Under the pieces are notes generated by a model, which saw nothing but the letters and a program-made list of their open reading frames with translations, searched no databases and had not been told where the DNA came from. Of a DNA stretch of 35,181 nt, positions 24,295 to 32,768 are shown piece after piece (within the stretch, counting starts at the first letter, position 1; the number at the start of each line of letters is the position of its first letter). The DNA comes from RFTU01 sp046094505 (GTDB taxonomy: Bacteria > Pseudomonadota > Gammaproteobacteria > Burkholderiales > Burkholderiaceae_C): contig JBJTHN010000046.1 of the NCBI GenBank assembly GCA_046094505.1, forward strand, positions 1-35,181, read 5' to 3'. Both the position numbers and the translations under genes were made by a program.

Positions 24295-27267
24295 ATGCGT
24301 CCCATCGCACATCAACGTCTTCAGAAATTTCGGCTGAACCCACTGGTGGCCGCTTGCGGCGTCTTGTTGAGTTCTGTTTCCGTTCAGGCGCAAGAGGCCA
24401 AGAAGGAGGAGGCGACAGCGGTGGAATCAGTCGTGGTGACTGGCATCCGCAAGAGCCTGGATACATCGCTGGACCTCAAGCGCGGCGCAAAGGGCCTGGT
24501 CGACGGTATCGTGGCCGAGGACATTGGCAAGTTCCCCGACACCAACCTGGCCGAATCGCTCAGCCGAATCAGCGGCGTCTCGGTTGAGCGTAACAACGGT
24601 GAGGGAACCCGCATCACCGTGCGAGGCATGGGCCCCGACTTCAACCTGGTACTGCTCAATGGCCGCCAAATGCCAGGGTCCAGTTTTGATGGCGGTGCGC
24701 CCAGTTCCCGTTCCTTTGACTTTTCCAATCTGGCGGCTGACGGCATTGCAGCGCTGGAGGTCTACAAGACCAGTCGCGCAAGCAGCCCCACGGGTGGCAT
24801 GGGCGCAACGGTGAACGTCCGAACCCAGCGCCCTTTCGACATCAAGGAAACCGTCGCGCAAGTTGGGGTCAAGCTGGTCAACGATGAAACGGCCAGTCGC
24901 GTGCCTTTGGAGCAGCAGGGGAAAAAGGCGACGCCTGAGCTGAGCGGCATCTACAGCACGCAATCGAAAGATGGCACCTTCGGCATCTCGCTCATGGGAA
25001 CCTATCAGGTTCGTGATTCCGGCTATTCACAGGCTGCAGTGACCAGCGGCTGGAAAACCTTCAGTGGAAAGACGGACAACGATTGGGGCGGCGGCAATGC
25101 AGCTTGGGGTGGTCTGCCGCCGGCATCATGGAACGCCATAAAGAACCGGCCCGCTGCAAACTCCATCTACAGCGTTCCGCAGAATTTGAACTACTCTTTC
25201 ACGGGCGTCCACCGTGAGCGGATAAACGGTCAAGCGGTCATCCAGGTAAAGCCTGCGCAAGATGTGGTGGCCACGCTGGACTTCGTCATGTCGGAGCAGA
25301 AGTTCCGTCAACGCCGCAACGACCTTTCCGCCTGGTTCAATTACGGCGGCCAGTTTGGTGAGTACCAGACGGGTTCGCCCTCCTCGCCGATCATCTACGG
25401 CGAGAAGATGACGAATTCCGACGTGGCTATGGGTGGGTCATCCATCCAGACCAAGGTTCAAAACCGACAGGTGGGTTTGAATCTGAAGTGGAAGGCATCT
25501 AACGCGTTGAACTTTGACTTCGATGCGCACCACTCCACCGCGATGTCTGGAGCTGATGGTCCGATGGGCACGTCGGCGGTGCTGGGTACAGCCTCACTCA
25601 ATCGAGGAGACACCTACGTCGACTTCAGCAATAAGTTCCCGGTTCTCAATATCGTAGGCGGCGCCTTAAATCCCGCACTGCAAGAACTGCAAGGCTCCGT
25701 ATTCAGCAACAGCCTGCAGAGGAACGAAGTCAATCAAGTGCAAACCAAAGGCACATGGAAAATCAACGGAGACAGCAGCCTGGACTTTGGCGTCTCGCTG
25801 ACTGATGTGAAGAACCGGTCGGCGTTTGCAAACGTTCAGCGAGACACTTGGGGGGGCGGCGCGGCGGGAGGACCTGCGGCCATGCCCGACAGCATTTGGC
25901 GTGCTGATTCCATAAGCCGCTACTTCGGCAGCATCCCGGGATCCAGCGACCCTCGATTGTTTAACCAGTTCTTTGGGTGGAACTTTGACGCCGTTCGGGC
26001 TGCCGCCATCAAGTCACTTGGATCAGACACCTTGCTGAAGGCCTCATTCGATTTTACGGATGACTTCCGCACCACGGAGCGGTCGCAAGCGGCCTTTGCA
26101 CAGTACAACCTGGGCTGGGACTGGCACGTGCCGATGGACCTCGGTCTTGGTCTTCGGTACGAGCGCACAAAAGTCCAATCACCAAGCACAGAGTCGATTC
26201 CTACGGCTGTTCGCTGGGTGGCTGATAACGAACTGCCGATCACCTTCAGCGGCACACGGGCTGTATCACGTTCGGGGGAGTACGGTTATGTCTTGCCCTC
26301 GATTGATTGGAGCGCGGACTTGGCCGTCAACACCAAGCTGCGTGTGAGCCACGGCAAAACCATCGGCCGCCCAGGCTGGGCTGCTATCCAGGGTGGCCAA
26401 ACGGTAAGCGGCATTGCCCGCATTGAAGGTGGGTACGGTTCAGTGGGTGAACCCAATCTCAAGCCATTGCAGTCTTCAAACTGGGACTTTTCGGCTGAGC
26501 ACTACTATGCCAAGGGTAGTTATGCGGCCATCAGTTACTTTTTGAAATCAATTAAGGATTACAACGAAAACACCCTGGATCCGCGTAACATCAACAACAT
26601 ACGCACTCCAATCGGCGGGGCCTACTACCAGCAGGCTGTTCAGAAGGGTCGCTGCGCGCCCAATGACTCGGGGTGCATCCGCCAGTACATCTTTGCCAAT
26701 CTCGCCAATTCACCCGGCGTGGATGCGGTCAACAAGGTGATCACAGCCTTGCCAACGGATCCCTTGATGGTCTTCCAGATGGGAACCTACAAGAACAATT
26801 TACGCACCAGCAAGCTCAACGGGGTGGAGCTCAATCTACAGCACATTTTTGGTGGTAGCGGATTTGGCGCCTCTGCCAACTTCACCAAGGTACGCTCTAA
26901 CCTCAGCTACGACAACAACAAGGCGGGCGCACAGACCGATGTCTTGGTAGGGCTGGGCGATTCGGGTAATTTAGTAGGCTTCTATGAGACCGCGGATTAC
27001 AGCGCCCGCCTGGCCTATAACTGGCGCGGCAAATTCCTCGTGGCCAACTTCGGTGGTGCTGAGGGCGCTCAGCCGCTCTATGTGGAGCCCTACGGCCAGT
27101 TTGATCTGAGCGTCGGTTACAACTGGGACAAGAACCTGCGCTTGCAGTTCGAGGCGATCAACCTGACCGATTCCTATGTGCGCACGCACCTTCGCAACGA
27201 AAACCAGATCGGGTCAGTGACGCAGTTGGGCCGCCGCTTCATGATCGGCGCGCGCTATAAGTTCTAA
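24295..27267 (+). CDS. TonB-dependent outer-membrane receptor (glucan-locus type)
   Basis: A 990-residue outer-membrane beta-barrel that would import a ligand too large for porins, powered by TonB. The signal peptide ends near VQA-QE (32/33). The TonB-box-like segment ESVVVTGIRKSL (44-55) leads into the plug domain (VDGIVAEDIGKFPDTNLAESLSRISGVSVER, then TRITVRGMGPDFNLVLLNGRQMP). This wording and size are those of the large receptors abundant in Caulobacter and Xanthomonas, many of which serve plant or algal carbohydrates. The barrel runs to the C-terminal aromatic end RRFMIGARYKF. GGAG lies nine bases before the ATG. Two LacI-type operators upstream tie it to the glucan genes. The ligand, laminarin-like oligosaccharides, is inferred from neighbours. 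No SusD-like partner is present. Confidence 0.93.
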   Translation: MRPIAHQRLQKFRLNPLVAACGVLLSSVSVQAQEAKKEEATAVESVVVTGIRKSLDTSLDLKRGAKGLVDGIVAEDIGKFPDTNLAESLSRISGVSVERNNGEGTRITVRGMGPDFNLVLLNGRQMPGSSFDGGAPSSRSFDFSNLAADGIAALEVYKTSRASSPTGGMGATVNVRTQRPFDIKETVAQVGVKLVNDETASRVPLEQQGKKATPELSGIYSTQSKDGTFGISLMGTYQVRDSGYSQAAVTSGWKTFSGKTDNDWGGGNAAWGGLPPASWNAIKNRPAANSIYSVPQNLNYSFTGVHRERINGQAVIQVKPAQDVVATLDFVMSEQKFRQRRNDLSAWFNYGGQFGEYQTGSPSSPIIYGEKMTNSDVAMGGSSIQTKVQNRQVGLNLKWKASNALNFDFDAHHSTAMSGADGPMGTSAVLGTASLNRGDTYVDFSNKFPVLNIVGGALNPALQELQGSVFSNSLQRNEVNQVQTKGTWKINGDSSLDFGVSLTDVKNRSAFANVQRDTWGGGAAGGPAAMPDSIWRADSISRYFGSIPGSSDPRLFNQFFGWNFDAVRAAAIKSLGSDTLLKASFDFTDDFRTTERSQAAFAQYNLGWDWHVPMDLGLGLRYERTKVQSPSTESIPTAVRWVADNELPITFSGTRAVSRSGEYGYVLPSIDWSADLAVNTKLRVSHGKTIGRPGWAAIQGGQTVSGIARIEGGYGSVGEPNLKPLQSSNWDFSAEHYYAKGSYAAISYFLKSIKDYNENTLDPRNINNIRTPIGGAYYQQAVQKGRCAPNDSGCIRQYIFANLANSPGVDAVNKVITALPTDPLMVFQMGTYKNNLRTSKLNGVELNLQHIFGGSGFGASANFTKVRSNLSYDNNKAGAQTDVLVGLGDSGNLVGFYETADYSARLAYNWRGKFLVANFGGAEGAQPLYVEPYGQFDLSVGYNWDKNLRLQFEAINLTDSYVRTHLRNENQIGSVTQLGRRFMIGARYKF

Positions 27268-27276
27268 GCCCTGTTA

Positions 27277-27303
27277 GCAGGTCGGCTCTTCGAGTCGACC
27301 TGC
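27277..27303 (+). other. Stem-loop downstream of the TonB-dependent receptor gene
   Basis: GCAGGTCGGCTC pairs with GAGTCGACCTGC around a TTC loop, a 12-bp stem with one G-T wobble, starting nine bases after the receptor stop. No T-tract follows, so it may be a weak terminator, a processing site or a stabilising 3' structure that lowers expression of the downstream genes relative to the receptor. The spacer to 27446 holds nothing else recognisable. Confidence 0.5.
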
Positions 27304-27446
27304 CACCGAACGCTCGGTGTCTTGCCACAATGCAGATCAGACAGGGCCCGCTTTCAGGATCGGCCTCTATCGGCTGAGCTGTAGACAATCAACAGCTGCC
27401 GACGATGCCAGGTGCGGGATCTGAGTTGTAAGGTGGTGAAGGCCGG

Positions 27447-28981
27447 ATGGTGAATGACCGACTGCGCAAGGTTGTGGTGCTGGGCGGAGGTTCAGCGGGT
27501 TGGTTGGTGGCTGGCCTATTGGCGGCCGAACACCCCGACCTTCACATCACGCTGATCGAATCGGGCGATGTGCCCATCATCGGCGTCGGTGAAGGCACTT
27601 GGCCATCCATGCGCGACACCTTGCGCCGCATCGGGCTGTCCGAGACAGCGTTCATTCGCCAATGCGATGTGGCCTTCAAGCAGGGCTCGCGGTTCGACGG
27701 CTGGGCCGGCGGTGCGGCTGGCGAGGGAGGCGACCGCTACTACCATCCCTTCATGTTGCCCGTGGGCCATGATGATGCCGATCTGGTTCAGGCCTGGATG
27801 AGCACTCAGAGCGAGTGTTCCTTCGCAGATGTTGTCAGTCCATCGGTTCAAGTCTGTGAGAGGCAGGCAGAGCGCCCAAGCAAGCCCAAACCCCTGACTT
27901 CGGAGCTGTTGCCAATTACGGCTACCACTTTGATGCTGCTCGCTTTGGGCAAATTCTGCGCGAGCACGCCTGCGGTCAGTTGGGCGTTCACCATGTCATT
28001 GACCACGTGGAAGGTGTGCGCTCCTCAGAAGCCGGTGATATCGCTGCTTTGCAGACGCGCGCGCATGGCGAAATCGAGGCGGATCTTTTCGTTGACTGCT
28101 CGGGGCTTGCCTCGCTGCTGATCGGTCGACACTTCGGCATTCCTCTGAAGAGTGAACGCGAAGTGCTGTTCAACGATGCGGCGCTGCCTGTGCAGGTGCC
28201 GTATGCCAGGGTCGATGGCCCGCTGGCCACGTGCACCATCGCCACGGCCTGGGCCAAGGGGTGGATATGGGACATTGGTCTGCCCTCTCGGCGCGGTGTG
28301 GGTTGTGTCTTTTCGCGCGAGCACGCCAGTGAAGACGAAGCTCAGGCGGCGTTGCAGGCCTATTTGGACGCCAGCGGTGCCCCAGCAGAGCGACCTGCTC
28401 CCCGGCTGATCCACTTCGACCCTGGCTACCGAAAGCAGTTCTGGGTACGCAATTGCGTGGCCATTGGCCTTTCCTCCGGTTTCATTGAACCCTTGGAGGC
28501 TTCCGCCTTGGCGATGGTGGAACTCTCGGTTCAACGGCTGTGTGACGAACTGCCGATGACACGCCAAAGCATGGACGCGGTGGCCCGTCGTTTCAATGAC
28601 GACTTCAGCTACCGGTGGGCCCGTGTCATCGACTTTCTCAAGTTGCACTACGCACTGACCCGCCGAGACGACAGCGACTATTGGCGCGCGCATCGCGATC
28701 CGTCCAGTTGGCCTGAGCGCCTGCGCGAACTGTTGCCCATGTGGCAGCTCCGGCCCCCTGCGCGTCACGACTTTGGGCGCATCGACGAAGTCTTTCCGGC
28801 GGCCAGTTACCAGTACGTTTTGTACGGCATGGGTTTTCGCCCCCAGACCCGGTCACTTTCCGATGTCAAACTCGGACAAGCAAAGAGCTGCTTCGAGCAG
28901 GCCGCTCATCTCAAACGTCGTTTACTCACCGGTCTGCCGGGCCACCGCAGCCTCATCGACCACATTCAAAAGAGTGCCTGA
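27447..28981 (+). pseudogene. Tryptophan-halogenase-family flavoprotein, frameshifted
   Basis: Two reading frames together encode one flavin-dependent halogenase-family protein of about 510 residues. The 5' part has the FAD motif GGGSAGW (13-19), VGEGTWPSM (48-55) and the candidate catalytic lysine K78 in FKQGSRFDGW. The 3' part has GWIWDIGLP (around 28262) and GFIEPLEAS. The frame changes near 27861-27870, in the short repeat GGCAGGCAG. Before it the frame reads SFADVVSPSVQVCER; after it the other frame reads GRAPKQAQTPDFGAVANYGYHFDAARF. Two extra bases (or one missing) explain the break, and no slippery heptamer is seen. Either the gene is inactivated or the sequence has an error. The motif WIWDI-G differs from the canonical WxWxIP. 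The stop overlaps the next start by one base. Confidence 0.85.
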
Positions 28982-29691
28982 TGTCCCGTCCCACCTTGCT
29001 CGACAACGTCACCCATCGCGACCTGCGCGTTCGGCCCGAGCGTTCTGCAGCCTTGGGTGATGCACGCCATTACGCCTTGGCGCTACCAGCCGAGTTTCGC
29101 CATCTGCAGGCACACTTTCCCATCGTCTTCCAGCATGTTGAGGGAGGCATCGGGTTTCAACCTATCGTCCTTTTCGGGTTGCAGGAAGGGCAAAACCTGT
29201 TCTTGACGGATACAGGCTGGGATGCAACCGCCGTTCCGATGGCTATGCAACGTGAACCCTTCCTGATCGGTCGTGCTCTGGACGACACCCTCCAACTTCA
29301 CATTGACATGGACAGCCCGCGTGTCGTCAGGCCTGACGAGGGCGAGGTTGGCACGGCCCTGTTCATGCCGCACGGTGGATTCAGCGAATACCTCGAGCAG
29401 GTGGTGAGGCTGATGGAAAGCCTTCACGAGCAGGCGCAGAACTTGCCGGCGTTTATTGAGGCACTCATGCGCCACCAGTTGCTTGAACCGTTTGTGCTCG
29501 ATATGGAAATGCCTGGAGGGCAGCAGGCGCGGCTGACGGGGCTATTCACGATCAACGAGGAGCGCTTGGCTTCCTTGCCTGGATCGGCATTGGAAGTGCT
29601 ATCCCAAGATGGTCATCTGATGCCCATCTTCCTACAGATCGCATCGCTGTCGCAGTTGCCCATGTTGGCGGAGCGCGCCGCACGCCGTTGA
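28981..29691 (+). CDS. SapC-family protein
   Basis: A 236-residue protein with no signal peptide or membrane helix, matching the SapC family found beside TonB-dependent receptors and tryptophan-halogenase-like genes in Proteobacteria. The pattern includes HYALALPAEFRHLQAHFPIVF near the N-terminus, then QPIVLFGLQEGQNLFLTDTGWDATAVPMAMQREPF, and the C-terminal GLFTINEERLASLPGSALEVLSQDGHLMPIFLQIASL. The biochemical function of these proteins is unknown; the name comes from a Campylobacter S-layer protein and does not describe a role here. Its start overlaps the preceding stop (TGATG), and the cupin gene follows after six bases, so the cassette is translated as one operon. Confidence 0.8.
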   Translation: MSRPTLLDNVTHRDLRVRPERSAALGDARHYALALPAEFRHLQAHFPIVFQHVEGGIGFQPIVLFGLQEGQNLFLTDTGWDATAVPMAMQREPFLIGRALDDTLQLHIDMDSPRVVRPDEGEVGTALFMPHGGFSEYLEQVVRLMESLHEQAQNLPAFIEALMRHQLLEPFVLDMEMPGGQQARLTGLFTINEERLASLPGSALEVLSQDGHLMPIFLQIASLSQLPMLAERAARR

Positions 29692-29697
29692 ATTCCG

Positions 29698-30705
29698 ATG
29701 AGAGACATTCCAGTCTGGACTGGCCCCTTTGACCCGAATGACCTACCGGGCGACCTATTGGCCGCCGGTAGACCATTTGTCGTGCGCGGCGGCTTTTCGC
29801 ACTGGCCGGTTGTTCAGGCGGCGCGGCAATCTGAGGTGGCCCTGGCGCGCTATCTCATGGGTCTCTACAACGGTGTGCATGTCGCGCTTTTCGAACTGGC
29901 GCCGCAAGCCAAAGGCCGCGTGTTTTATGCAGACGAATCGTTGACCAGTTTCAACTTTCGTCGACACGCCGCCACGCTTGATCAGGTGCTCAAGGGGCTG
30001 ATCGGAGTAGCGCAAAACGAAGAGCCGCCGGGCCTGTATGTCGGCTCCACCACCGTGGAAGCCGTACTGCCTGGATTTCTCGACGCCAACGCGATGGGCT
30101 TGGGTGAGCGGGATGCGCTGGTCAGCCTGTGGTTGGGCAACCGCACACGTATCGCTGCGCACTATGACTTGCCGGACAACCTCGCCATTGTGGCGGCGGG
30201 GCGGCGGCACTTCACCGTTTTTCCGCCCGAGCAAATCCACAACCTTTACATGGGGCCACTCGACCCCACGCCCGCCGGACAGCCTGTCAGCCTGGTCGAT
30301 TTTCACCAACCCGACCTGCAACGCTTCCCCCGTTTCGGCGAGGCTTGGGAAGCCGGTGAGCAGGCGGTACTGGAGCCGGGTGACGCCCTCTTCATTCCCA
30401 GCATGTGGTTTCACCATATCGAAAGCCTGGACGCCGTCAACCTTCTGATCAATGCCTGGTGGCGCCAAGTTCCCGAATACGTCGACTCTCCTCTGAGCAC
30501 CTTACGATTGGCCCTGATGACCTTGCGGGATCTGCCTGAGAGGGAGCGTCGACTTTGGGAGCGCCACTTTCAGCATTTCGTTTTCGGCGCAGATGACAGC
30601 ACCTGGGCGCATATCCCCGAAGCCGCGCGCGGTGTTCTGGGGCCCATTGATGAGAACCTGTCGCGTCAGTCACGCGCGCAACTCTTGAATCAACTCAAGC
30701 GATGA
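29698..30705 (+). CDS. Cupin_8/JmjC-like Fe(II)/2-oxoglutarate-dependent oxygenase family protein
   Basis: A 335-residue protein of the cupin-like (JmjC-related) group. It has the metal-binding HxD as H155/D157 in AAHYDLPDN and a later histidine, H239 or H240, in MWFHHIESL, with GDALFIPSMW before it and F-T-V-F-P-P after the first motif. Relatives hydroxylate amino-acid side chains of proteins or peptides. N-terminal PFVVRGGFSHWP is also typical (P-x-V-x-R-G-x-x-x-x-W). Substrate unknown; its place in a receptor-SapC-halogenase cassette suggests that it acts together with the halogenase-like enzymes, perhaps on the same peptide or small molecule. It overlaps the next gene by ATGA at 30702-30705. 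Confidence 0.82.
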   Translation: MRDIPVWTGPFDPNDLPGDLLAAGRPFVVRGGFSHWPVVQAARQSEVALARYLMGLYNGVHVALFELAPQAKGRVFYADESLTSFNFRRHAATLDQVLKGLIGVAQNEEPPGLYVGSTTVEAVLPGFLDANAMGLGERDALVSLWLGNRTRIAAHYDLPDNLAIVAAGRRHFTVFPPEQIHNLYMGPLDPTPAGQPVSLVDFHQPDLQRFPRFGEAWEAGEQAVLEPGDALFIPSMWFHHIESLDAVNLLINAWWRQVPEYVDSPLSTLRLALMTLRDLPERERRLWERHFQHFVFGADDSTWAHIPEAARGVLGPIDENLSRQSRAQLLNQLKR

Positions 30706-32231
30706 ACACTGCTATGAATCCTATTCGTCGAGTCGTGATTGCCGGCGGTGGTACCGCGGGCTGGATGATGGCCGCGTTGATGAGCAAGCTGCTGGGCAAG
30801 CAACTGAGCATCAAGCTGATCGAATCCGAGGAAATCGGTACGGTCGGTGTTGGTGAAGCCACTATTCCTGCGCTGCATACGTTTCACAATCTGCTGGGCA
30901 TCAATGAAGCGGAATTCATGGCCGCCACCAACGCCACCTTCAAGCTCGGAATCAACTTCGAGGGGTGGAAGAATACTGGCCAGGACTATTTCCACTCCTT
31001 TGGCTCAACGGGCAATGACCACTGGAGCGCTGGCTTCCAGCACTTTTGGCTCAAAGGGCGTGCCGAGGGTTTGGTCAAGACCTACACCGACTACAACCCC
31101 GAGACAGTAGCGGCTTTCGCCAATCGCTTCGCTCATGTGCAAAACCATGCATTGAATTACGCCTACCACCTGGATGCGAGCCGCTACGCCCGTTTTCTAC
31201 GCGCGATGAGTGAGGCCTGTGGCGTGCAGCGCATCGAAGGCAAGATCGCCAAAGTGGAAAAACACGGCGCTGAAGCTGGGGCACTTCAAGTCGGTGACCT
31301 GGCAGCACTTCGTATGGAAGACGGCTCTCGCATCGAGGGAGATCTCTTCATCGACTGCACGGGCTTCCGTTCTATGTTGCTTGGCGAGGCCTTGGGTGTC
31401 GGATACGAGGACTGGTCTTACTGGCTACCCTGCGATCGAGCCGTGGCCGTGCAGACTGCATCGGTCAAGGAGGCTTGGCCCTACACACGTTCTATCGCGC
31501 ACCCGTTTGGTTGGCAATGGCGTATCCCCCTGCAGCACCGCGTAGGCAATGGACTGGTGTACAGCAGCAAGGAACTCAGCGATGCGGATGCCCCCGACAT
31601 GCTCCGAAAAAATGTCGAGGGCGAGGTGCTGACGACACCTCGTGTGATTCGATTCCTGCCCGGCCAGCGCGACAAAGTCTGGGAGCGAAACTGTGTTGCC
31701 GTGGGCCTGGCCAGTGGCTTTGTTGAGCCCCTGGAGTCCACCAGCATCCACCTGATCCAACGCGCGGCTATCAGGCTGATGCAGCTCTTCCCGTCTCAGG
31801 GTATCCAACAAGCCGACGTGGATGAATTCAACCTGCAGTCGAAGCGCGAACTCGAGCACATCCGCGACTTCATTGTGCTGCACTACCACGTCAATGAGCG
31901 GACCGATTCGAACCTGTGGAAGCATGTCCGTGAGATGGACATCCTGCCGTCGCTTCGACATCGAATCGATCTGTTTCGCGAGACGGCCCGCGTGTTCCGC
32001 CCAAGCGATGAACTATTTGCGGAAAACTCTTGGGTGCAGGTCATGATGGGCCAAGGCATCACCCCGCAGCGATATCACCCCGTGGCCGATCTCATGGGCC
32101 TGGATGAACTCAAGCGTTTCCTGACGGACATTCAGGTGCAGGTTCAGCGCACGGTGGCGGGGCTGCCGCAGCATCAGCGCTATGTGCAGCAGCTGTGCGC
32201 GCCTTACCGCGAGCCTGTTGCCAGTCTCTGA
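30702..32231 (+). CDS. Tryptophan-halogenase-family flavoprotein (intact copy)
   Basis: A 509-residue flavin-dependent halogenase-family protein with all hallmark residues. The FAD motif is AGGGTAGWMMAA (G15-G20), then GVGEATIPAL (49-58), lysine K81 in FKLGINFEGW at the place of the catalytic Lys of PrnA, WQWRIP at 271-276 (the WxWxIP motif that separates halogenases from monooxygenases), and E342 in GFVEPLEST, near the catalytic Glu. Free-tryptophan halogenases sit in antibiotic clusters; this subgroup is instead linked to TonB-dependent receptors, and relatives tested elsewhere halogenate indole-like compounds, usually bromide-preferring. The natural substrate is unknown. A flavin reductase, needed to supply FADH2, is not encoded in the window. 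It starts within the cupin stop codon. Confidence 0.9.
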   Translation: MNTAMNPIRRVVIAGGGTAGWMMAALMSKLLGKQLSIKLIESEEIGTVGVGEATIPALHTFHNLLGINEAEFMAATNATFKLGINFEGWKNTGQDYFHSFGSTGNDHWSAGFQHFWLKGRAEGLVKTYTDYNPETVAAFANRFAHVQNHALNYAYHLDASRYARFLRAMSEACGVQRIEGKIAKVEKHGAEAGALQVGDLAALRMEDGSRIEGDLFIDCTGFRSMLLGEALGVGYEDWSYWLPCDRAVAVQTASVKEAWPYTRSIAHPFGWQWRIPLQHRVGNGLVYSSKELSDADAPDMLRKNVEGEVLTTPRVIRFLPGQRDKVWERNCVAVGLASGFVEPLESTSIHLIQRAAIRLMQLFPSQGIQQADVDEFNLQSKRELEHIRDFIVLHYHVNERTDSNLWKHVREMDILPSLRHRIDLFRETARVFRPSDELFAENSWVQVMMGQGITPQRYHPVADLMGLDELKRFLTDIQVQVQRTVAGLPQHQRYVQQLCAPYREPVASL

Positions 32232-32238
32232 CGATTTA

Positions 32239-32388
32239 ATGAATACTGGCGTCATGGGGACGGGTGATGCGCGACTGTTGGAGCGGCTGGTGCCCCTGAC
32301 TGATCGCCCCCGGATGGAGCCGCTGTGCTGCACTGTGGAAGGGCCGCTGGGAAAAGCAAACCCGCTGACACCCGAGGAGCGGTCATGA
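32239..32388 (+). CDS. Possible small ORF of 49 residues, coupled to the next gene
   Basis: An open frame from ATG 32239 (another ATG at 32254) ending RS-stop in an ATGA overlap with the membrane-protein start at 32385. The product is charged, with no signal or membrane segment and no similarity I recognise. Support is only the overlap; it may be an untranslated leader. Confidence 0.25.
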   Translation: MNTGVMGTGDARLLERLVPLTDRPRMEPLCCTVEGPLGKANPLTPEERS

Positions 32389-32768
32389 ACAGGGGCCAAC
32401 GCAATGCGCTGATGCTGGGCGTGGGGGTCGCCGTGGCCAGCATTGCAGCCGCCTACTGGGCCCGCTACTCGCTGGTAGAGGTCGACGGCCTCGAAGCTTT
32501 CTGTGCGCAACAGGCGCAGCAGCTGCGCTGTACCTTGCGCATGGCGGTGATCACCGCCTTTCAGGAGCACCGACTCGGCGGGGCCGCGATCCTTTTTGCA
32601 GCACTCGCCCTCTACACGAGGCGTGGTGCATGGGCACTGATGGCCTTGGCTGTGGCCGGTACTGGGCTTGTCTTGTATGACGCCGATGTATCCGCAGTAG
32701 CCTGGGTGGCCTCAGCCTTGGCGCTGCAGCGCGCAGCCAGCCGCCCGGCGGGGCCAGCTCCGATTTAG
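32385..32768 (+). CDS. Small inner-membrane protein, function unknown
   Basis: A 127-residue hydrophobic protein with three or four probable membrane helices: about 9-25 (ALMLGVGVAVASIAAAYWA), 67-76, 83-96 and 100-118. Between the first two is a periplasm- or cytoplasm-facing segment with two cysteines (CAQQAQQLRCTLR). The ribosome site GAGGAG is six bases before the ATG. It converges on the GH17 gene and the last four bases of both genes overlap. I recognise no family; the pairing with GH17 could mean a joint role in glucan handling, but opposite strands weaken that. Confidence 0.65.
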   Translation: MNRGQRNALMLGVGVAVASIAAAYWARYSLVEVDGLEAFCAQQAQQLRCTLRMAVITAFQEHRLGGAAILFAALALYTRRGAWALMALAVAGTGLVLYDADVSAVAWVASALALQRAASRPAGPAPI

